Positions 54,457-64,000 of a stretch of DNA of 64,000 nucleotides are shown here, piece by piece; the first letter of the stretch is position 1; each line of letters starts with the position of its first letter. Source of the stretch: Patella vulgata (taxonomy: Eukaryota > Mollusca > Gastropoda > Patellidae); assembly GCF_932274485.2 (NCBI RefSeq), contig NC_065879.2, forward strand, positions 36,078,436 through 36,142,435, in the 5' to 3' direction. The notes below the pieces were generated by a model. That model was given only the letters and a program-made list of their open reading frames with translations. It ran no database searches and was not told where the DNA came from. The position numbers and the translations under genes were made by a program.

Positions 54457-57400
54457 CTGTCCGTCCGTCCGTCCGTCCGTCCGTCCGTCCGTCTGTCTGT
54501 CCGTCCGTCTGTCTGTCCGTCACACTTTTTGGGACACAATAACTCTCTTCCTAATTGAGCTAGAATGTTCAAACTTGGTGTATGTGTTTATTAGGTCAAT
54601 GCCTTGATGGAGTTCGAAGATGAGCATTTTCCGCTTAGGGTAAGCAGAGATAAGCAATTTGATTGGTTGATGCTTTGGGACACGATAACTCTCTTCCTAA
54701 TTGGGCTAGAATGTTCAAACTTGGTGTATGTGTTGATTAGGTCAATACCTTGATGGAGTTCGAAGATGAGCATTTTCCGCTTAGGGTAAGCAGAGATAAG
54801 CAATTTGATTGGTTGATGCTTTGGGACACGATAACTTTTAATTGAGCATTTTCCGCTTAGGGTAAGCAGAGATAAGCAATTTGATTGGTTGATACTTTGG
54901 GGCACGATAACTCTCTTCCTAATTGAGCTAGAATGTTCAAACTTGGTGTATGTGTTGATTAGGTCAATGCCTTGATGGAGTTCGAAGATGAGCATTTTCC
55001 GCTTAGGGTAAGCAGAGATAAGCAATTTGATTGGTTGATGCTTTGGGACACGATAACTTTAGTTCTAATTAAGTGAGATTGATGAAACTTGGTGTATAGA
55101 TTTATTATATGAATACCTTAACTAAGTTCGATAATGAACATTTTTTGCTGAGGGTAAGCAGAGTGATAAGCAATTTGATTGGTAGAAACTTTGGAACACA
55201 ATAACTCTCCTTCTAATTGAGGTAGAATGTTCAAACTTGGCATAGGTGTCTATTAGGTGAATGTTTAAACTTGATGTATATGTAGATGTTCATTAGGTGA
55301 ATGTCTTGACTGAGTTCAATAATTAACATTTCGAGCTGAAGCTAAGCAGAGCTAATCGATTTCATTTGTCGATGGTTTGGGACAAGATAATCTTGATTCT
55401 ATCTGATAGAGAGTGATGAAACTTAGTGAAAAAAATAAATGTGCGATTAATTAATATGTGTCATCTATTTATTTTGCAATTTCGGCGGGGGACATCAGCC
55501 TCACTGTTGGCTTGTTTGCAATGGTATAATCTAATGTATTTGCTTTTAATTACTGCCTTTTTCCCCAAAATATTTTGATTTGATAAAGACAATTATTGCT
55601 TCTCAAAAACAACTCTTCTTGTATACTTAGTAAATGTTTCCTCCCACTGCTAAAGACCCCTACGCGCAAGCAAATTATTGAAATAAAATTGAAGCATGTG
55701 TTAGTCCCAAAAGGACCTAGTTTGTGTTGAGTGGACTTAAACCCCATTTTTCTCTCTCTTTTTACGTTTTGAAACCTGTGTGTACCGACTTTAGTAATGA
55801 TGATCAAGGTAGCCTAAAATTCAAAAGCTAATATCTCGGATCACGTGTGGAGCAATTCAGCATATTCTATTTACGTTATCTATTTTTTAACTATTATAGC
55901 AAGAACTGTCAACTCTTTATCTAATGTCCCATAATGCCCCTTTAGATTATCTTCATATAGAAAAACTTGATATCAAGGGATAGCTAAAATAAGGTTTCCA
56001 TATGAAAATCCCCAAAAACATCCAACCTTCAAAAATTCTAAAAATGGATAAAAAAAACCAGGACTTTATCATTCTGATATTCTCCTGGATGCGAGATCTC
56101 GAATAGCTATAAGAAAAAATAGGGAAAGAATCAAGACAATTTGATCTGTCATAATCCATGTATTTATGATTTCTATTTTGGTTAATTCAGGTAAAATATA
56201 AGAAACATAAGAAGAAAGATCTCGGTTTTAAAAAGATTTGCTACAAAAGTCAAGATTCCTCAGATACAATGTCTGATATTTCTCCCAGTATGGCATCGTA
56301 CACATCTCTCAGAAATATGAATGCCCTTGAACAAGATTATTGGCCACGGAGTGTCTCTGAATGTGGTGACAGACTCGAAGTTCCCGCCAACCTTCGACAT
56401 TCCGTTTCTCCCACGCCCTCAACCTCTTCTTCCCCACCACCTGCCATTGACAACAAAATGGAAGAATGCAAGATGCTGATCTCCGAACTAGTTGAAAGAG
56501 ACACTTTATTGGAGATTGCTGAAACATATGGTTTTGAACAATTACTAGCAAATCAAGAGTCTGTAGCTCAGACTCTGTGTAAAATTGGAGATGATATTGT
56601 GATTAAATTGGTTCAGTGGATCCGAAAATTGCCTTTCTATTCTGAAATTCCCATTGAAGTGCAATCTCAGATATTGACCAAAAAATGGCATGAACTTTTA
56701 TTGCTCATAATGACAGCATTTGGTGCTTTAGACTTGAAGAAAAGCTATGCGTCCTGTCCACTGTTTACAGATCTATTTCGACAGAACATCACCAAAATAC
56801 AGTGGTACTTAAATAAAACGTTTGGAAACAATTTGTCGGTACAGCAACTTAATAAAGAAGTTGGACCAGTCATTGAAAAGGTCACTCACATAATGTCGAA
56901 GTTTCTGTCATTGAAATTGACACGACAAGAATTTGTCTGCCTACAGGTTATACTACTAGTTAGTCAAAGTAAGTATATAAACATAAATTGGTTGTTCTCT
57001 TTCTAGGAGATTATAATGGGGACGAGTAGAATCTTAAGGGTTTATCAAGCCTGTTTCATACCTATGCAAACTGATATAGCACATAAAAGAGCAATGCAAT
57101 ATGAAGAATAGTAGTGGAAACACCCCTGTCTGATCTTCATTTAGCTCGGCATATATCATACGATGTAATAGTATATGATACAATCTGTTAAAATAATGTC
57201 ACCTCCAAGCCAGAAATCTAAACCAGGCCACTTAAATTGATGACAGACCTAATGATCAAAAGCACAGTTAGACTAGTTGACCACCCAACCCACTTGATCT
57301 CATTGAAGTCTAATATTTGAGTGATCTGTGGAAAGGTCAATCATAATTTATTAAAACAGAAAGTTTGTCCAGATCAGCAAGCATTTTGTTAACATTTTAT

Positions 57401-57715
57401 TCAGAAAACAGAATCCTTATGGAATATGCTGGCACATTACTCCACTCTTCCAATTCACCATGACACAATAAAGGATTGTGACTAATAGATATTTTACTTT
57501 TTACAGATGATGATAAATCAAGCGCCCCTCCAGCAATTATTGGTCAATTACAGGAGAGATATATGAAAGCTCTACAACTTTATACACAATCACAGTTTTC
57601 TGGTCAGCCATATCGATTTGGTGAACTTCTTCTACTTTTACCTCAGATTCAAGAAGCCTCTGCATTATTGTTGAAAAGCAAGATGATATATATTCCTTTT
57701 CTTCTTAATACGTAA
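49257..57715 (+). CDS. HR4: HR4 / GCNF-type (NR6) orphan nuclear receptor, 5 coding exons
   Basis: Nuclear transcription factor of the NR6 group (insect HR4, vertebrate GCNF). Exons 49257-50188, 52459-52607, 53955-54016, 56191-56968 and 57507-57715 total 2130 nt, or 709 residues plus TAA. Residues 1-291 are a low-complexity N-terminus with a conserved-looking start ([16 protein letters not shown]). The DNA-binding domain begins at Cys292 ([14 protein letters not shown]), with P-box EGCKG, second zinc finger CVASGDCEI to RFKKC, and the extension [20 protein letters not shown] then [10 protein letters not shown], which is closer to HR4 than to vertebrate GCNF. A Ser/Pro hinge ([12 protein letters not shown]) leads to an LBD at about 468-709 ending [11 protein letters not shown]. 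There is no canonical acidic AF-2 helix, as in other NR6 proteins. The ATG directly follows an acceptor, so upstream exons are expected; an extra coding exon cannot be excluded. Confidence 0.94.
50600..50740 (+). mobile_element. Partial SINE in HR4 intron 1
   Basis: TTTAACGCATGCATTTTAGA, CTGTCATTGAGTCAAGTGGC and GTTTCGATTCCCCACTTCTA correspond to the tRNA-like half of the SINE. The centre decays after 50740. Confidence 0.7.
50741..52458. other. HR4 intron 1, AT-rich
   Basis: No gene. A fragment of the second SINE-like tail may lie at 50850-50900 (CCCCATAGCACACT, AAACCCCATTTCATTTC). TACATGTACATGTAT motifs cluster at 51993-52070. Confidence 0.45.
52459..54016 (+). CDS. HR4: HR4 exons: second zinc finger and DBD extension
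   Basis: Exon 52459-52607 encodes [18 protein letters not shown] through the second zinc finger to GMVLA. The 62-nt exon 53955-54016 encodes [21 protein letters not shown]. Splitting the DBD inside CEG|C and after VLA| puts each part on its own exon. Confidence 0.94.
53105..53823 (-). pseudogene. Unidentified antisense open frame nested in HR4 intron 2
   Basis: The minus strand is open from about 53823 to the stop at 53422-53424 (about 133 codons; first ATG at 53694). It has protein-like composition: [37 protein letters not shown] and [21 protein letters not shown] second open frame, shifted, follows at 53396-53112, and AATAAA occurs on that strand near 53126. This looks like a retroposed or decayed gene copy, or a small nested gene. 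I do not recognise the family and assign no function. Confidence 0.4.
54122..54345 (+). mobile_element. Second SINE-like family, copy 3
   Basis: TGTGGTTTCCCCTTGTCAGT, GGCCCTGACAACCACAGC, GGCAGTTGGAATTCGAT, TAGTGCCGCTGCCGGGC, CATAGCACACTGTATGGC and CTTCATTAGCC, ending in TTAAACCCCATTTCATTTCA plus further TTTCA repeats. It stops next to the C element. Confidence 0.65.
54373..55515 (+). mobile_element. Family C tandem-array element with matched ends
   Basis: The left end TGTCCCCCGCCTTTCG is followed by a GTCT/GTCC tetranucleotide tract (54419-54522). Then come core units at 146-bp spacing (starts near 54531, 54677 and 54823, a shortened one, then 54900 and 55045) with GGGACACGATAACT and GTAAGCAGAGATAAGCAATT. 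The right end is TTTCGGCGGGGGACAT, the inverted match of the left end, then CACTGTTGGCTTGTTT. No protein is encoded. It lies in HR4 intron 3. Confidence 0.85.
55629..55765 (+). mobile_element. SINE 3' half
   Basis: TTTCCTCCCACTGCTAAAGA, CGCAAGCAAATTATTGAAAT and TTAAACCCCATTTTTCTC match the 3' half of the tRNA-derived SINE. The tRNA-like head is absent, consistent with 5' truncation. Confidence 0.85.
56191..57715 (+). CDS. HR4: HR4 exons: hinge and ligand-binding domain
   Basis: Exon 56191-56968 starts [10 protein letters not shown] and contains the hinge and most of the LBD ([12 protein letters not shown] and [11 protein letters not shown] are helix 3-5 signatures). It ends LQVILLVSQ. Exon 57507-57715 supplies helices 9-11 ([32 protein letters not shown]) and the TAA at 57713-57715. 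Without the last exon the frame at 56968 would run into a stop at 57006. Confidence 0.93.
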
Positions 57716-57816
57716 ACTTATTAACCATTGATGTGTCTCTCACCATTGATAAGATGGGTATGCTGGTCATTTTGGCCAGTAGGGTTGTATTTGCTAATCC
57801 AGATATATATAAAATG

Positions 57817-57822
57817 AATAAA
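57817..57822 (+). promoter_or_regulatory. HR4 poly(A) signal candidate
   Basis: AATAAA about 100 bases after the HR4 stop. Further AATAAA copies lie near 59425 and 59450, so a longer 3' UTR is also possible. Confidence 0.55.
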
Positions 57823-60800
57823 ACTGATTCATAATTTTAACAGTCAGTCAAGTTACATGCTATGAAAATAGTTATTCTTAAGAATTGTTGCTAGTTTTGG
57901 GTGTGTAAAACACTAAACAACTGACTTTTACCTTCAAAGAATAACCAAAATAGAATGAAAAGTTTGGCTGGCAACATTTTGGAATTAAATTCTTGGTTTT
58001 AACCCATGTAAGCTTTGACTATCATGTAGTTAACCATGAATTTCCTAGTGTAAAGTATGATTAGCATATCCAAAACTTATACGTGATAGGCATATTCATA
58101 CACAATTGATCTTTTACCTAACCATATCACCTCAAAAACGAATTAGATTTGAATTATAGTGCTTTTTTTTAAGCTGATTTGAAAACTTTTAGAATATCAA
58201 TAGAATACCTATTAAACCATGTTTCTACTATCTTAAATTGTCTATTATAAAGACTGAAGATTAGCAAATGGTACTTATTGTATATAATATCAGAGAACTG
58301 TATTTTTGTCAATGAGAATATTTCCGGTGTTCTAACTATTTTTTCACTCGTATAGCTAGGAATTTGCTAAGAGGGTGGCTTGCTCAGGTTTGAATGACTG
58401 AAGCTCATGAAGCGAGCACTAAGGGTGCAAGTTAGGTAGGCGGTTTGGGGGCATGCTCACTGTAGAAAATTTTGTCTCCATTTAAGGTAACCTTAGTAAA
58501 TATGATACCAATGACTCTTTCAGTGGTATTTTCTCTTCGTTAAGAGTTTCTCAGTGTGTTTCGTACCAAGTTTGATAAATACATCTACTTTTTTACTAAA
58601 AATTGGATTGTCTGGTACGAAACAATAAAAATGTATAAGGTTATACAATTCATGTGTTAAGAGTTAATGTCAAGGGTTTGAAAGTCAAGTGAAAGTTTTG
58701 AGGTTTTGGCTTGTAGCATTCTTGGACGATGCTGGAGATTACCTTTTAATAATTTGGCTTTATTTGGAGCGATCGTAATTGGTTGGGAGCAGGATGAGGG
58801 GGGGGGGGGGCGGACGGCTCGAGCTGAGCTGGCTACACCACTGAATGTATTCAAATCAAAATCCAGTGACATGGAAAAACCTTGCAAGTCATTTTTCATG
58901 ATATTGAGGTAATAAAAAAAATAAAACATTTGAATATTTAATACAAATGTTTTCTTAGCTTGGTTTATATTTTACAGATAAAGTTGCTGAAATGTAGTTT
59001 TGATGTTTTATTTGTAAGATATTTAAACAAATTAACACGAAATAATGTAAATAATTGGGTATTTTTTTATACTTGAGGGGTTTCCAACTTCAAAATATAG
59101 ACACAAATTCTGATTTATGTGTTTATCCTGCATAATTACAAATAACTAAACCCCAAGAAATTTATTTCATACTGTAGTCATCATAGAAAACCCTGTAAGT
59201 TGTTTTCAAATTGAAAATGTAGATAACTATACACAATTAAAGCTAGCCGATGACATTTGACATATTATGGGAAATTAAACAAAGAATATGAATCTCAAGT
59301 AAAATTTATATTCGATAAATTGACTTACAAATTTTTTCCATGTCACTGATTTGTGTATGTATTATATTTATGTATATTGTATTTGTTTATATTTTCTTTT
59401 TATTTATATTTACAAATTTCATGAATAAATAATTGTACATATATTTGTTAAATAAAATATATGTATGTTCCTTGATATTGGATTAAGACTGATTATGCTG
59501 CAGGATTTCTTTGGTTTATAATTAGCATAAAAACACGGTAGTTAGATCTATCAATTAATCTTTTTACTAAAAGGGATAACATCAATATAAAAAATTTAAT
59601 ATTTTTAGGTTCAGCCAATCTTGAATATGGACCAAGGGTTTTATATCTGGACTAAGTATGTCAAAAAAAGAAACTTGCAATCAGTTTACTCAATGTAAAT
59701 TGTCTAGTCTGACAAAAAATAGTAAGATATCTATTATAAGTATTATTGATATACAGTGTGTCTTATCTTGATTACAATCATCATTATCCCGGTTATATCC
59801 TATTTCATTTCTTATCTTGATTGATTATTCATTAAGTTTCTATCATCAACCATCAGAACAATGAGATATTTAATATCACAATACTTTTAAATATATCGAA
59901 ACAGATAAATGAACAACTTGTAAATGTTGTGCTCCTTTAGGGATTCCTTCTTTACAACATTATCTGAAAATAGGATTGACATACATTCATTAAATATTTT
60001 TTATGTCCATCAAATGCATTTAACAGTATGTTTCATATCATTGTCTAATATATTTTCACTTAGTGCTTTAAGAGTTGCATTTTGTTAATTATGTTCTACT
60101 AAATGATGTTCTATTGTTAATAGTGTTCTATTGTCATTAATGTTCAATTATTGACAGTGTTCTTTTATTGTTAATTATATTATATTATTAAATATTTTGA
60201 CAAACATATATCTGAATTGTAATTTTCCTGAGAAAAGATATTCATTTTGTTGTGATTGGTTGAGTTTTACAAAGTTTATTTTCTGAAGGAATATGTATAG
60301 TGCACTCTGTAATGTCTAACGATATTTCAAGTTTTAAAAACATTTCAGATAATCAATTTAATAAAAATACTGGCACAATAAATTATTTTAGTAATGATTC
60401 TTGCTGTCTGGTGCAAGGATAATCCCCATAAAGAGGCCTTAAATACATAAAAAAAAGCAGGGGATTTTGTTGCCACCAGGACAAAACTACCCTACTTAGT
60501 ATAGATTTTATGAATGAAAAACAAGAATTGATCTACAGTCTAGCTTATATATATGATAGAATGATTCCAAATATGAGATTTGGCTAAAAAAAAAGTATGA
60601 TAGCAATTAATCATTTAAAGAAAAAATATGACTGCATTATGATAAACATTTTTCTGTTCAAGATGTTGTGAGAATGGGTTGGTTAAATCATTATGAAGTC
60701 ACAAACATTGATCTGTGCTGATTTAACATTGAAATAAAGTATGTAATTTACATTTTGTACTGTATATTGTTATGAAGTATGTTATAATATGTAATTTATT

Positions 60801-61030
60801 GTTAATTTAAAATTATCGAAATATCATGTTGAGTTGAGGAAGATTTTAATTGAAAATTTTGTTGACTTACAATGAAATATGTTTGTTAAAGGATGAATTA
60901 ATGGCATGGTATTTGTTCGAAAATAAATTCTTTAAAAAGTAAAACAATTGGACAATTGGTTGATGTATAACATGTTAGAGTTGAGTAGTTGAAATGGAGC
61001 AGAGTATGCTGGGTCTGACTCTAATCATAC
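57823..61030. other. AT-rich DNA downstream of HR4, no gene
   Basis: Includes a G-run at 58799-58810. No exon, repeat family or RNA gene was recognised. 60060-60190 repeats the words TGTTCTATTGTTAAT and GTTCTATTGTCATTAATG. Confidence 0.5.
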
Positions 61031-61033
61031 ACA

Positions 61034-61200
61034 GGTTAAATAGAGAATCTCCTACCAGTCTTTTTTGATATCAAAAAATATCAACACAAGTTGATAAAGT
61101 AACAAAAAACGAGGCTCTTCCGAGTTTTTTTTACTTTATCAACGAGTGTTGATATTTTTTGATATCAAAAAAGACGAGTAGGAGATCTTATTTATCACCC
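61034..61200. repeat. Long near-palindrome (~75-bp arms)
   Basis: AATCTCCTAC, TCTTTTTTGATATCAAAAAA, TATCAACAC, GTTGATAAAGTAA and ACGAGGCTC on the left are mirrored on the right (GAGTT, TTACTTTATCAAC, GTGTTGATATTTTTTGATAT, CAAAAAAGACGAGTAGGAGA). Only a few mismatches and a loop of a few bases near 61115-61120. Likely a foldback MITE. Confidence 0.9.
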
Positions 61201-61387
61201 AATCCCTTCTTTCATGCACAAATAGATAAATATAATTCTTTGCTGTAGATTTCACTTTTAATGAACATTATGGCGTAGTAATACATCAATTTTTGACAGC
61301 AATTCAATCATTGCAAAGTCCTTTATATTGACCCAGTGTTTCCATCAAGGTCAATTGAATACCAATAGTTCATTTTTAATAAAAAAA

Positions 61388-62778
61388 ACCAGCGGCTGCC
61401 AGGCAGGATACGCCCACATTTTCGAGAGATGGATAGAAAACAAGCTAAAATGAAAGTGATTTTTCCTACAATCAAGGGCCATAATTCAGGAAATTACAAT
61501 TCGATATGCGCAAATATCGAAAGGAACCAAGATCTTTGAGTTATAAACTTACATTTCAAGTTTCAACAAAATCGGATAAAAATTGTGAGCTCTATAGGGT
61601 CCACAACCTTGATATACCATATTTTACGCAATTTGAGAACGAGGGCGGCCATTTTGTCTGTCAGTTTTGGGCCGATTTTCACGAAATTCGAAATCAGTCG
61701 TCCTTAGGGTGTAACGGTGATATATTAATACGTTTTTTTAAATCGGATAAAAATTATGACCTCTATAATGTCCACAAGCTAAAAACGCGATTTTTCGTAA
61801 AATCAGGGGCCATAATTCAGTAAGTTACAGTCCAATGCGCGAATATCGAAAGGAACCAAGATCTTTGGGTTATAAACTTATATTTCAAGTTTCAACGAAA
61901 TCGGATAAAAATTGTAACCTCCATAGGGTCCACAACCTTGATATACCATATTTTTATGCTATTTGAGAACGAAGGGCGGCCATTTTATCTGTCAGTTTTG
62001 GGCCGATTTTCACGAAATTCGAACTCAGCCGGCCTTAGGGTTTAAAGGTGATATAATAAAACGTTTTTTTAAATCGGATAAAAATTATGACTTCTATAGG
62101 GTCCACAAGCTAAAAACGCGTTTTTGCGTACAATCAGGTGATATATTAACACGGTTTTTTAAATCGGATAAAAATTATGACCTCTATAGGGTCCACAAGC
62201 CAAAAAATGCGTTTTTGCGTACAATCAGGGGCCATAATTCATGCAGTTACGGTCCGATATGCGCAAATATCGAAAGGAACCGAGATCTTTGTGTTATAAA
62301 CTTACATTTCAAGTTTCAACAAAATCGGATAAAAATTGTGACCTCTATAGGGTCCACAACCTTGATATACCATAATTTTACGCTATTTGAGAACGAACGG
62401 CGGCCATTTTGTCTGTCAGTTTTGGGCCGATTTTCACGAAATTCGAACTCAGCCGTTCTTAGGGTGTAACGGTGACATAATAATACGGTTTTTTAAATCA
62501 GGTAAAAATTATGACCTCTATATGGTCCACAAGCCAAAAAACGCATTTTTACGTGCAATCAGGGGCCATAATTCAGGAAGTTACGGTCCGATGTGCGCGA
62601 ATATCGAAAGGAACCGAGATCTTAGGGTGATAAACCTATATTTAAAGTTTCATTGAAATCGGATAAAGATTGTGACCTGTAGACTGTTCACAAACAATTG
62701 TGGACGGACGGACGTCCGGGCGGACGGACGGACAGGGGAGACAACAATATACGTCCACACGAAAATGTGGGCGTATAA
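61388..62778 (-). mobile_element. Complete family A element
   Basis: Reverse orientation. AACCAGCGGCTGCCAGGCAG and ATACGCCCACATTTTCG open the element. Core units follow at 329- and 424-bp spacing (the latter contains a partial internal duplication at about 62130-62230). Then come the GGACGGACGGACGTCCGGGC block and the inverted end CGAAAATGTGGGCGTAT at 62760-62776. Open frames at 61506-62656 arise from the array. Confidence 0.9.
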
Positions 62779-62779
62779 A

Positions 62780-63535
62780 AAAGTTACTTTTAATAAGAAA
62801 TGAATTGTTTTTTGAAAATCAAAAAAAGTAGTTCCTTTTCAACTGACCAATCAAATTCTAAGGAGATATCTACTGTAGAATGTATTATTGGGTGATAATA
62901 CTCATTCTTTACAGTTGCTACTTAGTTACATGTTCAAATTTATTTGTAAGGTTCTAAAAGTTTGTTTTGTCTCTTACCATCCTTAATTTCATTTATTTCT
63001 TCAAAAAGAGAGCATAGTCATTTCTAAGATGAATTTCTAGCAGAGCTCAATTTGTGTATTAATGCAAATAATAAAATGACTAGTAGACTGTCTTTGATTT
63101 GGGCAAAAATTATGAGTCCCAATTTATTTCCACATGATGTGTTGGTTGGTTTTACTGAGAAAGTTACATTGTGTTTAACAGTCAAAAACAAAAATTCTAT
63201 TTATTTAATTGTATATATCTTGTCCTGTCACTAATCAAAGCAGCATTTTATTTCAACGTTTTTACCTGAATCAAGACTCTTATTTGATTTACAAAAAAGT
63301 GAAAGTCGGTCCCAATGCACATGCTGGTCTTTTATAACAAAAATACAGGTTTTAGATTAGCCAGATATGTTCACAATTATGTTTCATTTATCATTGTTTT
63401 GATTTAAGAACCGCTTTAAGTTGAAAATGAAATGGGGTTTAACATTCTACTTTTCTGTGCCGACATTCCTGAAGCAATCGCTCAAGAAATCCCTCCTTAG
63501 CCATTATTGCTAATTTTTTTTTTACGGAGGGTCAT
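62780..63535. other. AT-rich DNA, no gene
   Basis: Nothing beyond a short reverse trace of a SINE tail (AAATGGGGTTTAACATTC near 63430). Confidence 0.45.
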
Positions 63536-63536
63536 T

Positions 63537-63630
63537 CCAAGTCAAGTGGGTCATTATTATGTATTAATAATTTACTCAGTTTCCTCCATGTCAAGTGGGC
63601 CATTATTATGTATTAATAATTTACTCGAGT
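63537..63630. repeat. Tandem pair, ~53-bp unit
   Basis: GTCAAGTGGGTCATTATTAT plus GTATTAATAATTTACTC is repeated immediately as GTCAAGTGGGCCATTATTAT plus GTATTAATAATTTACTC. One substitution was noticed in the shared part. Confidence 0.9.
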
Positions 63631-63664
63631 TTCATATATATTGTCTTTACCTTTCTAGTAAAGA

Positions 63665-63941
63665 GAGAGAGAGAGAGAGAAATGGGGTTTAACGTCCACT
63701 CGACACAAACTAGGTCATTTCGGGACTAACATATGGTTTAATTTTATTTCAATAATTCGCTTGCGCGTAGGGGTCTTTAGAAGTGGGAGGAAACCGGAGG
63801 ACCCGGAGAAAACCCATGAGGTTGGACAGGCGACCCTAATCCTTGCCACGTACAACCGGGGATTCGAAACCACGCCAGTTGACTCAATGGCAGACTTTAT
63901 GGTACAGCGCACACGTGCTAACCATTCGGCCATCCAACCCC
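63665..63941 (-). mobile_element. tRNA-derived SINE, full length, 15-bp target duplication
   Basis: Reverse copy: (GA)n, AATGGGGTTTAACGTCC, the central GGAGGAAACCGGAGG, B-box (GGGGATTCGAAAC), A-box (GCTAACCATTCGGCCATCC). A perfect 15-bp duplication, CCTTTCTAGTAAAGA, lies at 63650-63664 and 63942-63956, marking a recent insertion. Confidence 0.95.
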
Positions 63942-64000
63942 CCTTTCTAGTAAAGATATACAGCCCAAATTCAGTAGCGTTAGAGAACTTTTTGTGCAGA

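Noticed and set aside
54338-54572. Frames rich in Thr-Asp-Arg or Val-Cys-Leu-Ser repeats
   Set aside because: Translation of the GTCT/GTCC tetranucleotide tract in several frames.
54591-55025. 144-codon minus-strand frame
   Set aside because: Repeats of the 146-bp family C unit. The peptide repeats itself almost exactly.
56969-57006. HR4 ending at 57006
   Set aside because: GTAAGT at 56969 is a strong donor, and the exon at 57507 completes the LBD with typical NR6 sequence.
61506-62656. Overlapping open frames of 89-168 codons on the plus strand
   Set aside because: They lie wholly in the family A array. The same peptide words recur with each unit (GHNSGSYGPICANIERNRD and similar) and reappear at 33033-33911, so they reflect repeat units without stops, not genes.
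61388-62778. CRISPR-like spaced repeats
   Set aside because: Units are ~330 bp and the genome is a multi-intron animal genome. This is a transposon array.

Overview
This is AT-rich, intron-rich animal DNA. The gene families and repeats point to a lophotrochozoan, most likely a marine mollusc; the species cannot be named from the sequence. The reasons are an HR4/NR6-type nuclear receptor of the protostome kind, many copies of a tRNA-derived SINE, and several families of inverted-repeat elements with internal ~146-330 bp tandem arrays and a (GTCC)n block, an architecture I recall from molluscan 'pearl' elements.

Two host genes are present, both on the + strand. Positions 2233-23676 hold 20 exons of the spindle-pole protein ASPM. 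Every splice phase closes, giving 2323 residues in the window, but the 5' exons (N-terminal ASH/microtubule-binding part) lie before base 1. The order is a conserved pre-CH block, two CH domains, about 60 IQ motifs (mostly in one 4.0 kb exon) and an armadillo-like C-terminus. Positions 49257-57715 hold five coding exons of an HR4/GCNF-type orphan nuclear receptor (709 residues, DNA-binding domain split over three exons, LBD at the C-terminus). Upstream non-coding exons and the promoter were not identified.

The rest is repeat-dominated. Bases 1-1900 are a 5'-truncated LINE with a long open reverse transcriptase on the minus strand. ASPM introns hold tandem-array elements of three families (called A, B and C here), a CR1/L2-like LINE inserted in a B element, SINEs and small MITEs. 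The 25 kb between the genes (23.9-49.2 kb) holds more A and B copies, a broken mariner, SINEs, a MITE with a 9-bp target duplication, foldbacks, a triplicated ~250 bp unit and a 42-base poly-C tract, and shows no convincing gene. HR4 introns hold a C element, SINE pieces and an unidentified antisense open frame. The last 6 kb is AT-rich non-coding sequence with one A element, a long near-palindrome and a SINE.

The least explained signal is the shared design of families A, B and C: matched ends, a tetranucleotide block beside one end, and an array of core repeats. It includes an end-only copy, a nested composite, and B-type ends sitting 31-46 bp from two ASPM acceptor sites.
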